Positions 1 to 7,719 of a stretch of 64,000 nucleotides of DNA are shown here, piece after piece. Below the pieces are notes generated by a model, which saw only the letters and a list, made by a program, of their open reading frames with translations, was not told the DNA's origin and made no database searches. This DNA is from CBDCUI01 sp965223115 (GTDB lineage: Bacteria; Pseudomonadota; Gammaproteobacteria; UBA4575), in the NCBI GenBank assembly GCA_965223115.1, contig OZ244982.1:2232001-2296000 (forward strand). Reading direction: 5' to 3'. Positions within the stretch are counted from its first letter, which is position 1; each line of letters starts with the position of its first letter. A program made the position numbers and the translations under genes.

Positions 1-138
1 TACAATATTTAGATCATTAGCTATGAAATTTACCTATAATCACAACAGGGAATTTATAACTATGATTGAACTTAATATGAAATATCATTACTAATTTATA
101 GGTCTAGTTATTAACCTGTTTATTAATTAGGAGAAATC

Positions 139-441
139 ATGAAGTTCTTTATATCAACACTTATTATGACTGCTTTACTCTTACCTGCTATTTCCATTGC
201 TGGATTTTCGGGTGGTGGTGGTCGAGGTTATGAAGACGGTTTGTTTTGGGGTGCTGACCTTGATCGAAACGAAAGATTAGATCGTGATGAGGCAAAATCC
301 GTATATAACCTTGCAGAAGATAACATCTTTACTCGTTTTGACGAAGATTCAAATGGCACCATCAATCGTTCAGAGTTTCGCGAATTTCTTCAGCTTTCGC
401 CATGGACAGATAAATTTGTTCACCCTAAAGATAAAAACTAA
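139..441 (+). CDS. Secreted EF-hand protein, 100 aa
   Basis: Small exported calcium-binding protein. Residues 1-21 are a Sec signal peptide (positive start, hydrophobic core, cut near SIA-GF), followed by a Gly-rich patch. Two EF-hand loops are visible: DLDRNERLDRDE near residue 40 and DEDSNGTINRSE near residue 68, both with acidic ligands at positions 1, 3 and 12. A good ribosome site (AGGAG) lies just upstream of the ATG. It converges with the PhoX-type phosphatase gene, whose family also binds calcium, but a functional link is only inference. Calcium binding is well supported by the motifs; the role is unknown. Confidence 0.85.
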   Translation: MKFFISTLIMTALLLPAISIAGFSGGGGRGYEDGLFWGADLDRNERLDRDEAKSVYNLAEDNIFTRFDEDSNGTINRSEFREFLQLSPWTDKFVHPKDKN

Positions 442-470
442 AAACTCACAGTTGTTTTTATAATTTATCG

Positions 471-2366
471 CTACATGCCAATTCTCTTGCCCTGCTCATG
501 TGATATTGCAATCACAGCAGGTCGAGGAGGTATATTTTGAACAAAATCAGGCCACCTTGTTGATGGTTGATCAAAAGTGGAACCTCCTCCAGGATGCTGT
601 ATAGAGCAAAACATAGTTTTATGGTCTGGAGTAAAACAAGGACTGCAAACTTCAGCCCCTTTAGGAGCGCGAAGAAATGATTTACATAAAGCCTTGTCTA
701 TTCCTTGCGTCGCAGTTACCCAAATTCCGTCTGCAACACCAGATCGATTGAATCCATCTGTTGCAATCCACAAATTGCCTTGATTATCGAATGAGCAATT
801 ATCCGGGCTAGAAAACCAACCATTTTTTGTTGTTTCTGCATGATAATAAGCTTGGTCCAGCATGTTGTTTGGATTTCCTGCAAGCAAAAAAGTCTCCCAC
901 TTATATTCACGTGCACTATGGTCTTGGTTGGGCGGAATCAGTTCCAGGATATGACCATGTCGATTTAATGCACGTGGGTTTGCTGCATCTGTATTGAACG
1001 GATCACGTTTAAGGTTATTCGTAAAAACAGCAAAAACGTTTCCAGTAACGGGATTAACTTTGATTTCTTCTGGACGATCCATAGGTGTGGCGCCCACTAA
1101 GTCTGCTGCACTTCTCGCATCGATGACCACATCGGCTTGGCTACTAAACCCATTCTTCTTGGTATGTGGCTCACTGCCCCAAACTAACGGATGCCAAATT
1201 ACCGTGCCTTGATCAGTAAACTCAGCAACTGATAATTCACCCTCATCTAATAACGTAAGATTATGGCTTTGATTATCAGCTTGATATTTTCCCTTACTCA
1301 CAAATCTGTAAACGTATTCAAAAGCTTGGTCATCGCCCATATAAACCACAATGCGACGATCTTTGTTAATGTGAAGATCACAACCCTCGTGTTTACATCT
1401 GCCAAGAGCCGTTCTTTTTATAGGGGTAAAATTTGGATTATATGGATCTATTTCAACAATCCAGCCTGCATGTAGTCCCGCTTGAGTATGCTTATCAATA
1501 TGCCACTGTTCATAATATTTCCCCCAAGCAGATAATGCACTTTTGTCGCCTAATAAACCAAACCTTTTATAACTTTTGTATTCGTTTGTATTTTTTGCCT
1601 GACCCATGAAATAAGCCTGTATGTTTTCTTCTGCTGTTAATACGGTCCCCCATGGAGTAACACTGCCTGCACAATTGCCAAAAGTGCCTCTGCATTTTTT
1701 ACCGCCATCAGAATAAGAAGTTTCCATGCGCTCATGCCCATAAGCTGGGCCCGAAAATAACATATCAGTGTGTGGTGTAATACGGCGGTTTAATTTTGAA
1801 TTCAGCTTAACTTGCCATTGCTTATCTAGCTTTTGAATTTCGATAATACTTAATCCATGTGCAACAATTTCGGTATCAATTTGTTTTTTGTTTAAGCTAA
1901 ACGCCTTAGGTGATCCAGGATGCATTAAAGTGCTATCGACATATTCATGATTTACTACTAATAAACCTTGTGTAGATGGTTTTTGTGAGTCTTTTAAAGG
2001 TAGATAAGCTACAAAATCATTATTGCAACCAAACTGACTTTGTTGTGAAACGTTGTTTTGTTTGTTTACATCAAATCTTGGTGCATCTTCAAAAATAGGG
2101 TCTCCCCATCTTAATAACACTTGATGCATATAGCCGTCTGCAATATGCAGGTACTCATCTATTCCATGTGGAAGTTCTGTAAATGAAAGTGAGGTTGTGG
2201 AAATAGTACTGCCTATACCGCTAGCAAAGCTTACACCGGCTAAACCAGTAGTAGTTAACAAGTTCCTGCGGCTCATGCGCTTACTGAGAATTTTATCAAA
2301 AGCAATATTGATGGACTGCCGTTGTATCGGAATATCATCTAGGTCTATTTTACTTTTATCGTTCAT
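471..2366 (-). CDS. PhoX-family (DUF839) Tat-exported phosphatase
   Basis: Periplasmic alkaline phosphatase-like protein of 631 residues. A twin-arginine motif SRRNLL at residues 32-37 precedes a hydrophobic stretch, so folded export through Tat is expected; tatABC lies elsewhere in this window. Family marks include NCAG at 231-234 (PhoX proteins use a Cys here at the iron centre), TPWGTVLTAEEN at 237-248, and a C-terminal stretch with CSPCFTPD and QHPGG. Known PhoX enzymes are Fe/Ca phosphomonoesterases active on phosphate esters. No Pho box is visible upstream, so phosphate control is not shown. It is transcribed away from the YeiH-type operon. Confidence 0.85.
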   Translation of the reverse strand: MNDKSKIDLDDIPIQRQSINIAFDKILSKRMSRRNLLTTTGLAGVSFASGIGSTISTTSLSFTELPHGIDEYLHIADGYMHQVLLRWGDPIFEDAPRFDVNKQNNVSQQSQFGCNNDFVAYLPLKDSQKPSTQGLLVVNHEYVDSTLMHPGSPKAFSLNKKQIDTEIVAHGLSIIEIQKLDKQWQVKLNSKLNRRITPHTDMLFSGPAYGHERMETSYSDGGKKCRGTFGNCAGSVTPWGTVLTAEENIQAYFMGQAKNTNEYKSYKRFGLLGDKSALSAWGKYYEQWHIDKHTQAGLHAGWIVEIDPYNPNFTPIKRTALGRCKHEGCDLHINKDRRIVVYMGDDQAFEYVYRFVSKGKYQADNQSHNLTLLDEGELSVAEFTDQGTVIWHPLVWGSEPHTKKNGFSSQADVVIDARSAADLVGATPMDRPEEIKVNPVTGNVFAVFTNNLKRDPFNTDAANPRALNRHGHILELIPPNQDHSAREYKWETFLLAGNPNNMLDQAYYHAETTKNGWFSSPDNCSFDNQGNLWIATDGFNRSGVADGIWVTATQGIDKALCKSFLRAPKGAEVCSPCFTPDHKTMFCSIQHPGGGSTFDQPSTRWPDFVQNIPPRPAVIAISHEQGKRIGM

Positions 2367-2479
2367 AATTTAATCAGTCTAATTAAGTTTATTTATAACA
2401 CTACCAATACCTCTTGTTATATCCTTAGCGTTCTTTACTCTTAATCAAAATAGTAAACATTAAATAAGTTTAATCTCTG

Positions 2480-2495
2480 CAAGTACAAACTTGTA
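2480..2495. promoter_or_regulatory. Small palindrome in the divergent phoX-like / yeiH-like promoter region
   Basis: Overlapping inverted repeats CAAGT-ACAA-ACTTG and TACAA-AC-TTGTA sit 30-45 bases before the YeiH-type start and on the upstream side of the phosphatase gene. The position fits an operator for one or both genes. No regulator is recognised. Confidence 0.25.
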
Positions 2496-2525
2496 TAACA
2501 ATAATAAAATTCGGAGTGATATCTA

Positions 2526-4106
2526 ATGGTCTACACCAAGAAATCATCTGCTCTTTTCATTATCGGTATTATCATGTTGATAATTTGGTACTTACCTAAT
2601 AGCGACATTTTATCCACTTATTTAGAACATCTGGGTGGTACTGATTATAAGTATCTCCATGAGATTTCAACTCTACCTCTATATTTTGGCATCCTTTCCG
2701 TAGTCGCAGGGCTTTGGCAATGGCTAGGGAGTCATAGAGAAGGTTTATTTGATTACTATTTATCGACCATAGCTGGAGCAATGTTCATTCTGTTGATTGC
2801 TATGTTAGTACGTTGGGTCATTGCACCAGAAATTGCCATACTGTTTAAATCTTTTGGCAAAATAGGCAATACCGGAAAGTATTTGCATGAAATACTTGGA
2901 CTCAATTACGTAGTATTAGGTATTTTAACAGGCATTATCATCGTTAATGTTTTCAAGGTCCCGAGTTGGGCAGAAAATGGGGTTAGGCTTTCGCGGCTTG
3001 GTTTAAAAACGGGCGTAATACTACTCGGTACATTGTATAGCGCCGCCGAGCTCGTCAATCTGGGTGGGCTATCGATCGTCATGATCGGTTTTTTTGTATT
3101 GGGTTCTGTGGGTTTGGTTTTGTGGCTAGGCACCCGCATGAAAATTCCCAATTCCATGGGCGGTGTGTTATCAGCAGGTATGGGTGTATGTGGGGTTTCA
3201 GCCACCGTCGCCTCTGCACCTGTGGTACAAGCCAAATCTATCGAAATCGCTTACACCATAGGCACCATTCTGCTGTGGGGTGTCATGTGCATGTTTATTT
3301 TTCCGATTGTGGGCAATCTTTTTAATATGTCACATGTTCAATTTGGTGCCTGGGCAGGTACAGGCATATTAAACTCTGCTCAGGTTGCGGGTGCAGCACT
3401 TGCATATCAACCTGACGGCATCGAGACACTCAAGGTAGCAGAGATTTTTAACATCACTCGGGTATTAGTTCTGCCTATTATTGTCCTGTGGTTAGCGGTT
3501 TGGTACGTCAAACGTGAAGATACGGCAACTGAACAAATTAATGTTGGTAGAGTAATTTTTGAAAAATTTCCGATTTTTGTATTAGGGTTTATTTTATTAT
3601 TTGCTTTATCTACTACAGGAATTTTTGCACCCGCCAACCATTACAAAGGGAAATATTTTGGCAATACCGCTGATACAGGCTTTGAAGGAAAAGATTTACT
3701 AAGCAAAGATGAGATTTCACAGCTTAAAAATGAATTTCATAAGGTTCAAAGACAAACACGTCAACAAGCACTGCAAAAATTAATCGACAATGGCAAAGTC
3801 ATGTCAATTGACGATGACGACATATTACGTGGTTTAGTAAATGCCAATATTCTTTCTAAACAAGTAAACGCCATTTTAAAAAAATCTCATAATGCAGTTC
3901 GCCATACGGCAGAAAAAATTAAAGCATTTAGAAACTGGATTTTTTGGTTATTTGCTTTTGGTTTAGTAGGTTTAGGTATGCAAATCACTTTTTCCGCCAT
4001 ACGCCAAGCAGGCGGACAGCCTGCGGTAATTGGTGGGATTGTAGGTTTGGTTAAAGCAGTTTTGTCTTTAATTGTAGTGGTATTACTGATATCCGACAAA
4101 GTATAG
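2526..4106 (+). CDS. Long-form YeiH/UPF0324 family transporter (putative sulfate exporter family)
   Basis: Inner-membrane protein of 526 residues with about ten to twelve hydrophobic segments. The family core is clear: MGGVLSAGMGVCGVSATVAS at 211-230, then a Gly/Ala-rich helix region through residue 290. Typical YeiH proteins are about 330-350 residues. This one has an extra N-terminal part (about 1-145, several membrane segments) and a soluble charged insert at about 369-468 before the last helices. The family is annotated as a putative sulfate exporter; the substrate is not proved. GGAG precedes the ATG. It heads an operon with a 43-residue membrane protein, a USP protein and an unknown protein. 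Confidence 0.8.
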   Translation: MVYTKKSSALFIIGIIMLIIWYLPNSDILSTYLEHLGGTDYKYLHEISTLPLYFGILSVVAGLWQWLGSHREGLFDYYLSTIAGAMFILLIAMLVRWVIAPEIAILFKSFGKIGNTGKYLHEILGLNYVVLGILTGIIIVNVFKVPSWAENGVRLSRLGLKTGVILLGTLYSAAELVNLGGLSIVMIGFFVLGSVGLVLWLGTRMKIPNSMGGVLSAGMGVCGVSATVASAPVVQAKSIEIAYTIGTILLWGVMCMFIFPIVGNLFNMSHVQFGAWAGTGILNSAQVAGAALAYQPDGIETLKVAEIFNITRVLVLPIIVLWLAVWYVKREDTATEQINVGRVIFEKFPIFVLGFILLFALSTTGIFAPANHYKGKYFGNTADTGFEGKDLLSKDEISQLKNEFHKVQRQTRQQALQKLIDNGKVMSIDDDDILRGLVNANILSKQVNAILKKSHNAVRHTAEKIKAFRNWIFWLFAFGLVGLGMQITFSAIRQAGGQPAVIGGIVGLVKAVLSLIVVVLLISDKV

Positions 4107-4112
4107 GAGTTG

Positions 4113-4244
4113 ATGATGAGTGATGGAGAAAAAAAGTTTGATCGAGGCAGCGCCTTATCTATTTTTAACAGTGATCGTAAAGAAGATTTTATGGCGCTTA
4201 TCATAGCCTTATTGATTGCATTTTTTGTGTACTTATTTTACTAA
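4113..4244 (+). CDS. 43-aa single-span membrane protein next to the YeiH-type transporter
   Basis: Short gene lying between the transporter stop and the stress-protein start. AGGAG overlaps the transporter stop and sits 4-8 bases before two in-frame ATG codons (4113 and 4116). The product has a polar, charged N-terminal half ending in DRKEDF, then one hydrophobic helix of about 16 residues that reaches the C-terminus (ALIIALLIAFFVYLFY). It looks like an accessory subunit of the transporter, as small single-helix partners often are, but that is inference from position. I do not recognise a named family. Confidence 0.65.
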   Translation: MMSDGEKKFDRGSALSIFNSDRKEDFMALIIALLIAFFVYLFY

Positions 4245-4248
4245 ATTC

Positions 4249-4707
4249 ATGCAAAACATTTTACTTGCCAGCCACGGCACAACAGGTGCCAAAGCGGCAG
4301 AATTGAAAGTGCTTGAAATGTGCAACGAGAGTACACGTGTTACTCACTTGATTGTTGTTCCTGAATTTTGGCAACATATTGCTGGAGATGATTGGCTTAA
4401 TAACAGCTCGACAAGAGCTCAATTTGAGGATTATGTCCAGGCTCAATTAGAAGAAGAAATAGATAAAAGCATTCATCGTGTTAAGCATCAATTTGATGAC
4501 GCCAATATTCACAATACTTATAGCGTTATAATTGGGAGTCCTGATAAAGTTTTATTAGATACCTGTAGTAAATTTGACTTTGATTTTATCGTGATAGGCT
4601 CTAAACGGCCTAAGGCTGTTAGTGGTTTACGTTCAGCAATGCTGACTAAACAGGTATACAAACACTTATCTACATCTCTAATCATCGTTCCTCACCCAAA
4701 TGCATGA
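4249..4707 (+). CDS. Universal stress protein (UspA fold)
   Basis: Cytoplasmic USP-domain protein of 152 residues when started at the ATG at 4249; an upstream ATG at 4216 would overlap the small membrane protein gene and has no ribosome site. It begins with the typical first strand and loop MQNILLASHGTTGAKAAELK. It ends with the family pattern VIIGSPDKVLLD, FDFIVIGSKRPK and a final strand TSLIIVPHPN. The Gly-rich nucleotide loop is only partly matched, so ATP binding is uncertain. Being in the YeiH-type operon suggests a regulatory or stress role tied to that transporter. Confidence 0.75.
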   Translation: MQNILLASHGTTGAKAAELKVLEMCNESTRVTHLIVVPEFWQHIAGDDWLNNSSTRAQFEDYVQAQLEEEIDKSIHRVKHQFDDANIHNTYSVIIGSPDKVLLDTCSKFDFDFIVIGSKRPKAVSGLRSAMLTKQVYKHLSTSLIIVPHPNA

Positions 4708-5293
4708 AGACGAGGATAAAGCCTGGGCAGAATTCAACACACCTTTAGACAAAAAGTCATTGCATGAATTTTGTCTAGATGTAGAACGTTTGCTACGTAT
4801 AAATCCATATCTGTTTATTGAAAACTGGAAAAAATATTCTGCAAAGCATTTTCATCTTCAAGCTTTCAATCACAGTCAAGAGCCCGCATTTAACATAGAA
4901 ACCGATTTAAGTGTGTCCACTACTTCTGATGGCTTAGAGATACGTTACCGAGATGGTCTTAAATCAAGCACTAGTATTTCTACTACTGATGCTGGATCTG
5001 GTTCAAAATTAACGATTATAGAAAAATACGAAAACTTGCCAAAGGAGCAACGCCATAAACATTTACATGAAATAGACAAAAGCTTACGTAAATGGGCACA
5101 AGAACTTCAATTATTTTTAATAAGCTGGCATCGATGGTCATGGTTTTTACCTTGGCGTTATTATAAACAACACATTTGGTTGCCTATGAAACCAACGGCT
5201 AGAAGAATTACTTATATTATTTTATGTATAAGTATAGTTGAAATTATGCTTATCTTATTAGGTACAATGATTTACTTTATTGAATACAAGTAA
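4700..5293 (+). CDS. Unknown 197-aa protein with C-terminal membrane anchor
   Basis: Start codon overlaps the end of the USP gene by 8 bases, so the two are probably translationally coupled. Residues 1-140 are soluble and charged; a Trp-rich amphipathic stretch (ISWHRWSWFLPWRYY) near 141-155 probably lies on the membrane surface. One strong transmembrane helix occupies about 171-194. I do not recognise the family. As the last gene of the YeiH-type operon it is probably a membrane-associated accessory factor. It converges with ald, with only 6 bases between them. Confidence 0.65.
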   Translation: MHEDEDKAWAEFNTPLDKKSLHEFCLDVERLLRINPYLFIENWKKYSAKHFHLQAFNHSQEPAFNIETDLSVSTTSDGLEIRYRDGLKSSTSISTTDAGSGSKLTIIEKYENLPKEQRHKHLHEIDKSLRKWAQELQLFLISWHRWSWFLPWRYYKQHIWLPMKPTARRITYIILCISIVEIMLILLGTMIYFIEYK

Positions 5294-5299
5294 GCATTT

Positions 5300-6400
5300 T
5301 TAAAAACTATTAGGCAAACTAGGAAATGCATTGGCAACACCGATATGTTTAATTTTGCCATTGTGTATATTCATAGCATTTCGATGACCTTTACTCTCGC
5401 CAATAAAATCCTCCAACCCCAAATTACTTAGCCTTTGAATATACGGCAAGGTTGAATTACAAAGTGCTTGACTGCTAGTTCTACCCACTGCACCAGGAAT
5501 ATTGGTTACACAATAATGCACAACATCATCCACGACATAGATTGGATCATGGTGTGTTGTTGGTTTGCTGGTTTCAAAACATCCTCCTTGGTCTATAGAA
5601 ACATCTACTAACACGGCACCACGTTTCATTTTTTTAAGCATATCCTTACGAATTAATCGCGGTGCACGTGCCCCTGGGATAAGTAAAGCACCAATGATTA
5701 ATTCTGCTTGTAGAGCATATTCATCCACAGCATGAGGGTCTGAATAGACAGTAGTGACATTTGCAGGCATTACTTCATCTAAATGCCTAAGCTTCTCTAT
5801 ATCAATATCCATAACTACGACATTGGCACCCAAGCCTGCTGCTACACGTGCTGCATTTGAGCCGACAATTCCGCCTCCTACGATAAGCACATTGGCAGGA
5901 GGCACACCTGTCACCCCGCCTAGCAAGATCCCTCTACCCATCATGGGTTTCTCAAGACACTTAGCACCTTCCTGAATCGACATCTTACCTGCGACTTCGC
6001 TCATAGGTTTTAACAAAGGAAGTTGCCCACTTTTATCGGTTAACGTTTCATAAGCCAAAGCAGTAACTTTTTTTTGCAGGCATCTTTGTGTTAGTGCTTC
6101 AGAGCTAGCGAAGTGAAAATAACCAAATATAATTTGATTGGGCTTTAAATAATCTAACTCTTCGGGTTGTGGTTCCTTAACTTTTATTATTAATTCACAC
6201 TCATTAAATATTTGCTGAGCAGAGTCTACGATTTTCGCACCTGCATCTAAATATTCTTTATCATGGTATCCACTCCCAACCCCTGCTTGGCTTTCTACTA
6301 TAACTTCATGGCCATCTTCTACGAGCAAATGTGCTCCTACAGGTAGTAAGGAGATACGATATTCATCTGGCTTGATTTCTTTTGGTATTCCAATACGCAT
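5300..6400 (-). CDS. ald: Alanine dehydrogenase
   Basis: NAD-dependent oxidative deamination of L-alanine to pyruvate and ammonium, or the reverse. The 366-residue length is normal. The known catalytic and substrate residues fall at their usual numbers: R15, K75 (in KVKEPQPEE), H96 (in GYFHFAS) and D270 (in DVSIDQGG). The NAD-binding loop IVGGGIVGSNAARVA is at about 173-187. It lies 18 bases after aceF in an aceE-aceF-ald operon, so alanine carbon can feed directly into the pyruvate dehydrogenase complex. This arrangement is uncommon. Confidence 0.96.
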   Translation of the reverse strand: MRIGIPKEIKPDEYRISLLPVGAHLLVEDGHEVIVESQAGVGSGYHDKEYLDAGAKIVDSAQQIFNECELIIKVKEPQPEELDYLKPNQIIFGYFHFASSEALTQRCLQKKVTALAYETLTDKSGQLPLLKPMSEVAGKMSIQEGAKCLEKPMMGRGILLGGVTGVPPANVLIVGGGIVGSNAARVAAGLGANVVVMDIDIEKLRHLDEVMPANVTTVYSDPHAVDEYALQAELIIGALLIPGARAPRLIRKDMLKKMKRGAVLVDVSIDQGGCFETSKPTTHHDPIYVVDDVVHYCVTNIPGAVGRTSSQALCNSTLPYIQRLSNLGLEDFIGESKGHRNAMNIHNGKIKHIGVANAFPSLPNSF

Positions 6401-6418
6401 ATGAAAAAGCTTTTATCT

Positions 6419-7711
6419 TTAAAGAATGAGTTTCCAAATATCTTCTAGTACGTGAATCAAATAACTACAAAAACGGGCTGCATCAGCACCATTAATTACA
6501 CGATGATCGTAAGATAAAGACAACGGAAGTAATTTTTGTTGTTCCACTCCATCTTTACCGGGGATTTCCGCTACACTCATTTTAGAAAGACCTAAAATTG
6601 CTACCTCGGGCGGATTGATAATGGGTGTGAAAGCCTGGCCACCTAAAACTCCCAAACTTGAAATAGTCATACTTGCCCCAGACATTTGTTTGAGTGTTAA
6701 TTTTCGCTGTCTGGCACTATCACTAAGCTCCATTAACTCTACTGCCACTTGTGCGATAGTTTTTTTATCTACATCTCTAATTACTGGCACGAGTAATCCG
6801 TGAGGTGTATCCACTGCTATGCCAATATGAAAATATTTTTTAAATATCAACTCTTCAGTTACAAGATCAAGAGAGGTATTAAACTGTGGAAATGCTTTTA
6901 GTGTAGTAACTAATGCCTTAATAACAAAAGCTAAAGGTGTGAGTTTAATATTTTTTTCTTTTAGCTCCTGAGCTAACTGTTTTCTATGTTGTTCAAGTTG
7001 AGTTACATCGGCTTGATCAAAGTGAGTAACATGCGGAATACTTTGCCATGCATTTAACATGTTTTTAGCAGTAATTTTTTGTATTTTTGTTAATGGTTTT
7101 TTTTCAATTTCGCCATAGCTAGACAAATCCAGCGGTTTTACATCAAGTGCACTGCCTGAGTGTAAACTCTGGTTAATATTGAGATGATTACGAACATAAT
7201 TTTGAATGTCTTCTTGTATAATCCTCTGTTGGCGACCGCTTCCTGAAACTGCAGTTAAATCAACACCTAATTCGCGCGCATATTTGCTTACACTAGGACT
7301 TGCATAAGCAACTTTATTACTCCTATTTGTACTAACAGAGATTGTTTTTTCCTGACTCAGGTTTTGTGAAGAAATTTGCTTTGAGTCTTCAATTATAACT
7401 TCAGGATGCTTTTCTTCTATATTTACCTCTTTAGCTTTTTGAGTTTGCACACTGCCTTCTTCTTGGGTAATCATTGCTTCAAGTGTAACCAAGCTATCAC
7501 CTTCTTTTACTTGACTGCCTTCCTTAACATTGATTTTTTGTACAATCCCTTTAAACGGTGAAGGAAAATCCATCATGGCTTTTTCACTTTCAATCGTGAC
7601 TAAAGGCTGATCAACTTCAACCTGATCACCTTCTTTCACCAATACTTCTACAACCTCAACGGAATCGAACTCTTCAATCTCCGTGATTAATACTTCTTTA
7701 GTTGTAGCCAT
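6419..7711 (-). CDS. aceF: Pyruvate dehydrogenase E2, dihydrolipoyl acetyltransferase
   Basis: Core subunit of the pyruvate dehydrogenase complex that moves acetyl groups from lipoyl-lysine to CoA. There is one N-terminal lipoyl domain with the lipoylated lysine K44 in IESEKAMMDF. A flexible linker follows, then a peripheral subunit-binding domain near 136-175 (YASPSVSKYARELGVDL) and the catalytic domain with the HRVINGADAARF motif. At 430 residues it is short compared with the three-lipoyl E. coli form. It begins 8 bases after aceE ends. No E3 gene (lpd) is adjacent. Confidence 0.95.
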   Translation of the reverse strand: MATTKEVLITEIEEFDSVEVVEVLVKEGDQVEVDQPLVTIESEKAMMDFPSPFKGIVQKINVKEGSQVKEGDSLVTLEAMITQEEGSVQTQKAKEVNIEEKHPEVIIEDSKQISSQNLSQEKTISVSTNRSNKVAYASPSVSKYARELGVDLTAVSGSGRQQRIIQEDIQNYVRNHLNINQSLHSGSALDVKPLDLSSYGEIEKKPLTKIQKITAKNMLNAWQSIPHVTHFDQADVTQLEQHRKQLAQELKEKNIKLTPLAFVIKALVTTLKAFPQFNTSLDLVTEELIFKKYFHIGIAVDTPHGLLVPVIRDVDKKTIAQVAVELMELSDSARQRKLTLKQMSGASMTISSLGVLGGQAFTPIINPPEVAILGLSKMSVAEIPGKDGVEQQKLLPLSLSYDHRVINGADAARFCSYLIHVLEDIWKLIL

Positions 7712-7719
7712 TGAAGGGA

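Noticed and set aside
2367..2525. Pho box upstream of the PhoX-type gene
   Set aside because: No CTGTCAT direct repeats at 11-base spacing in the intergenic region.
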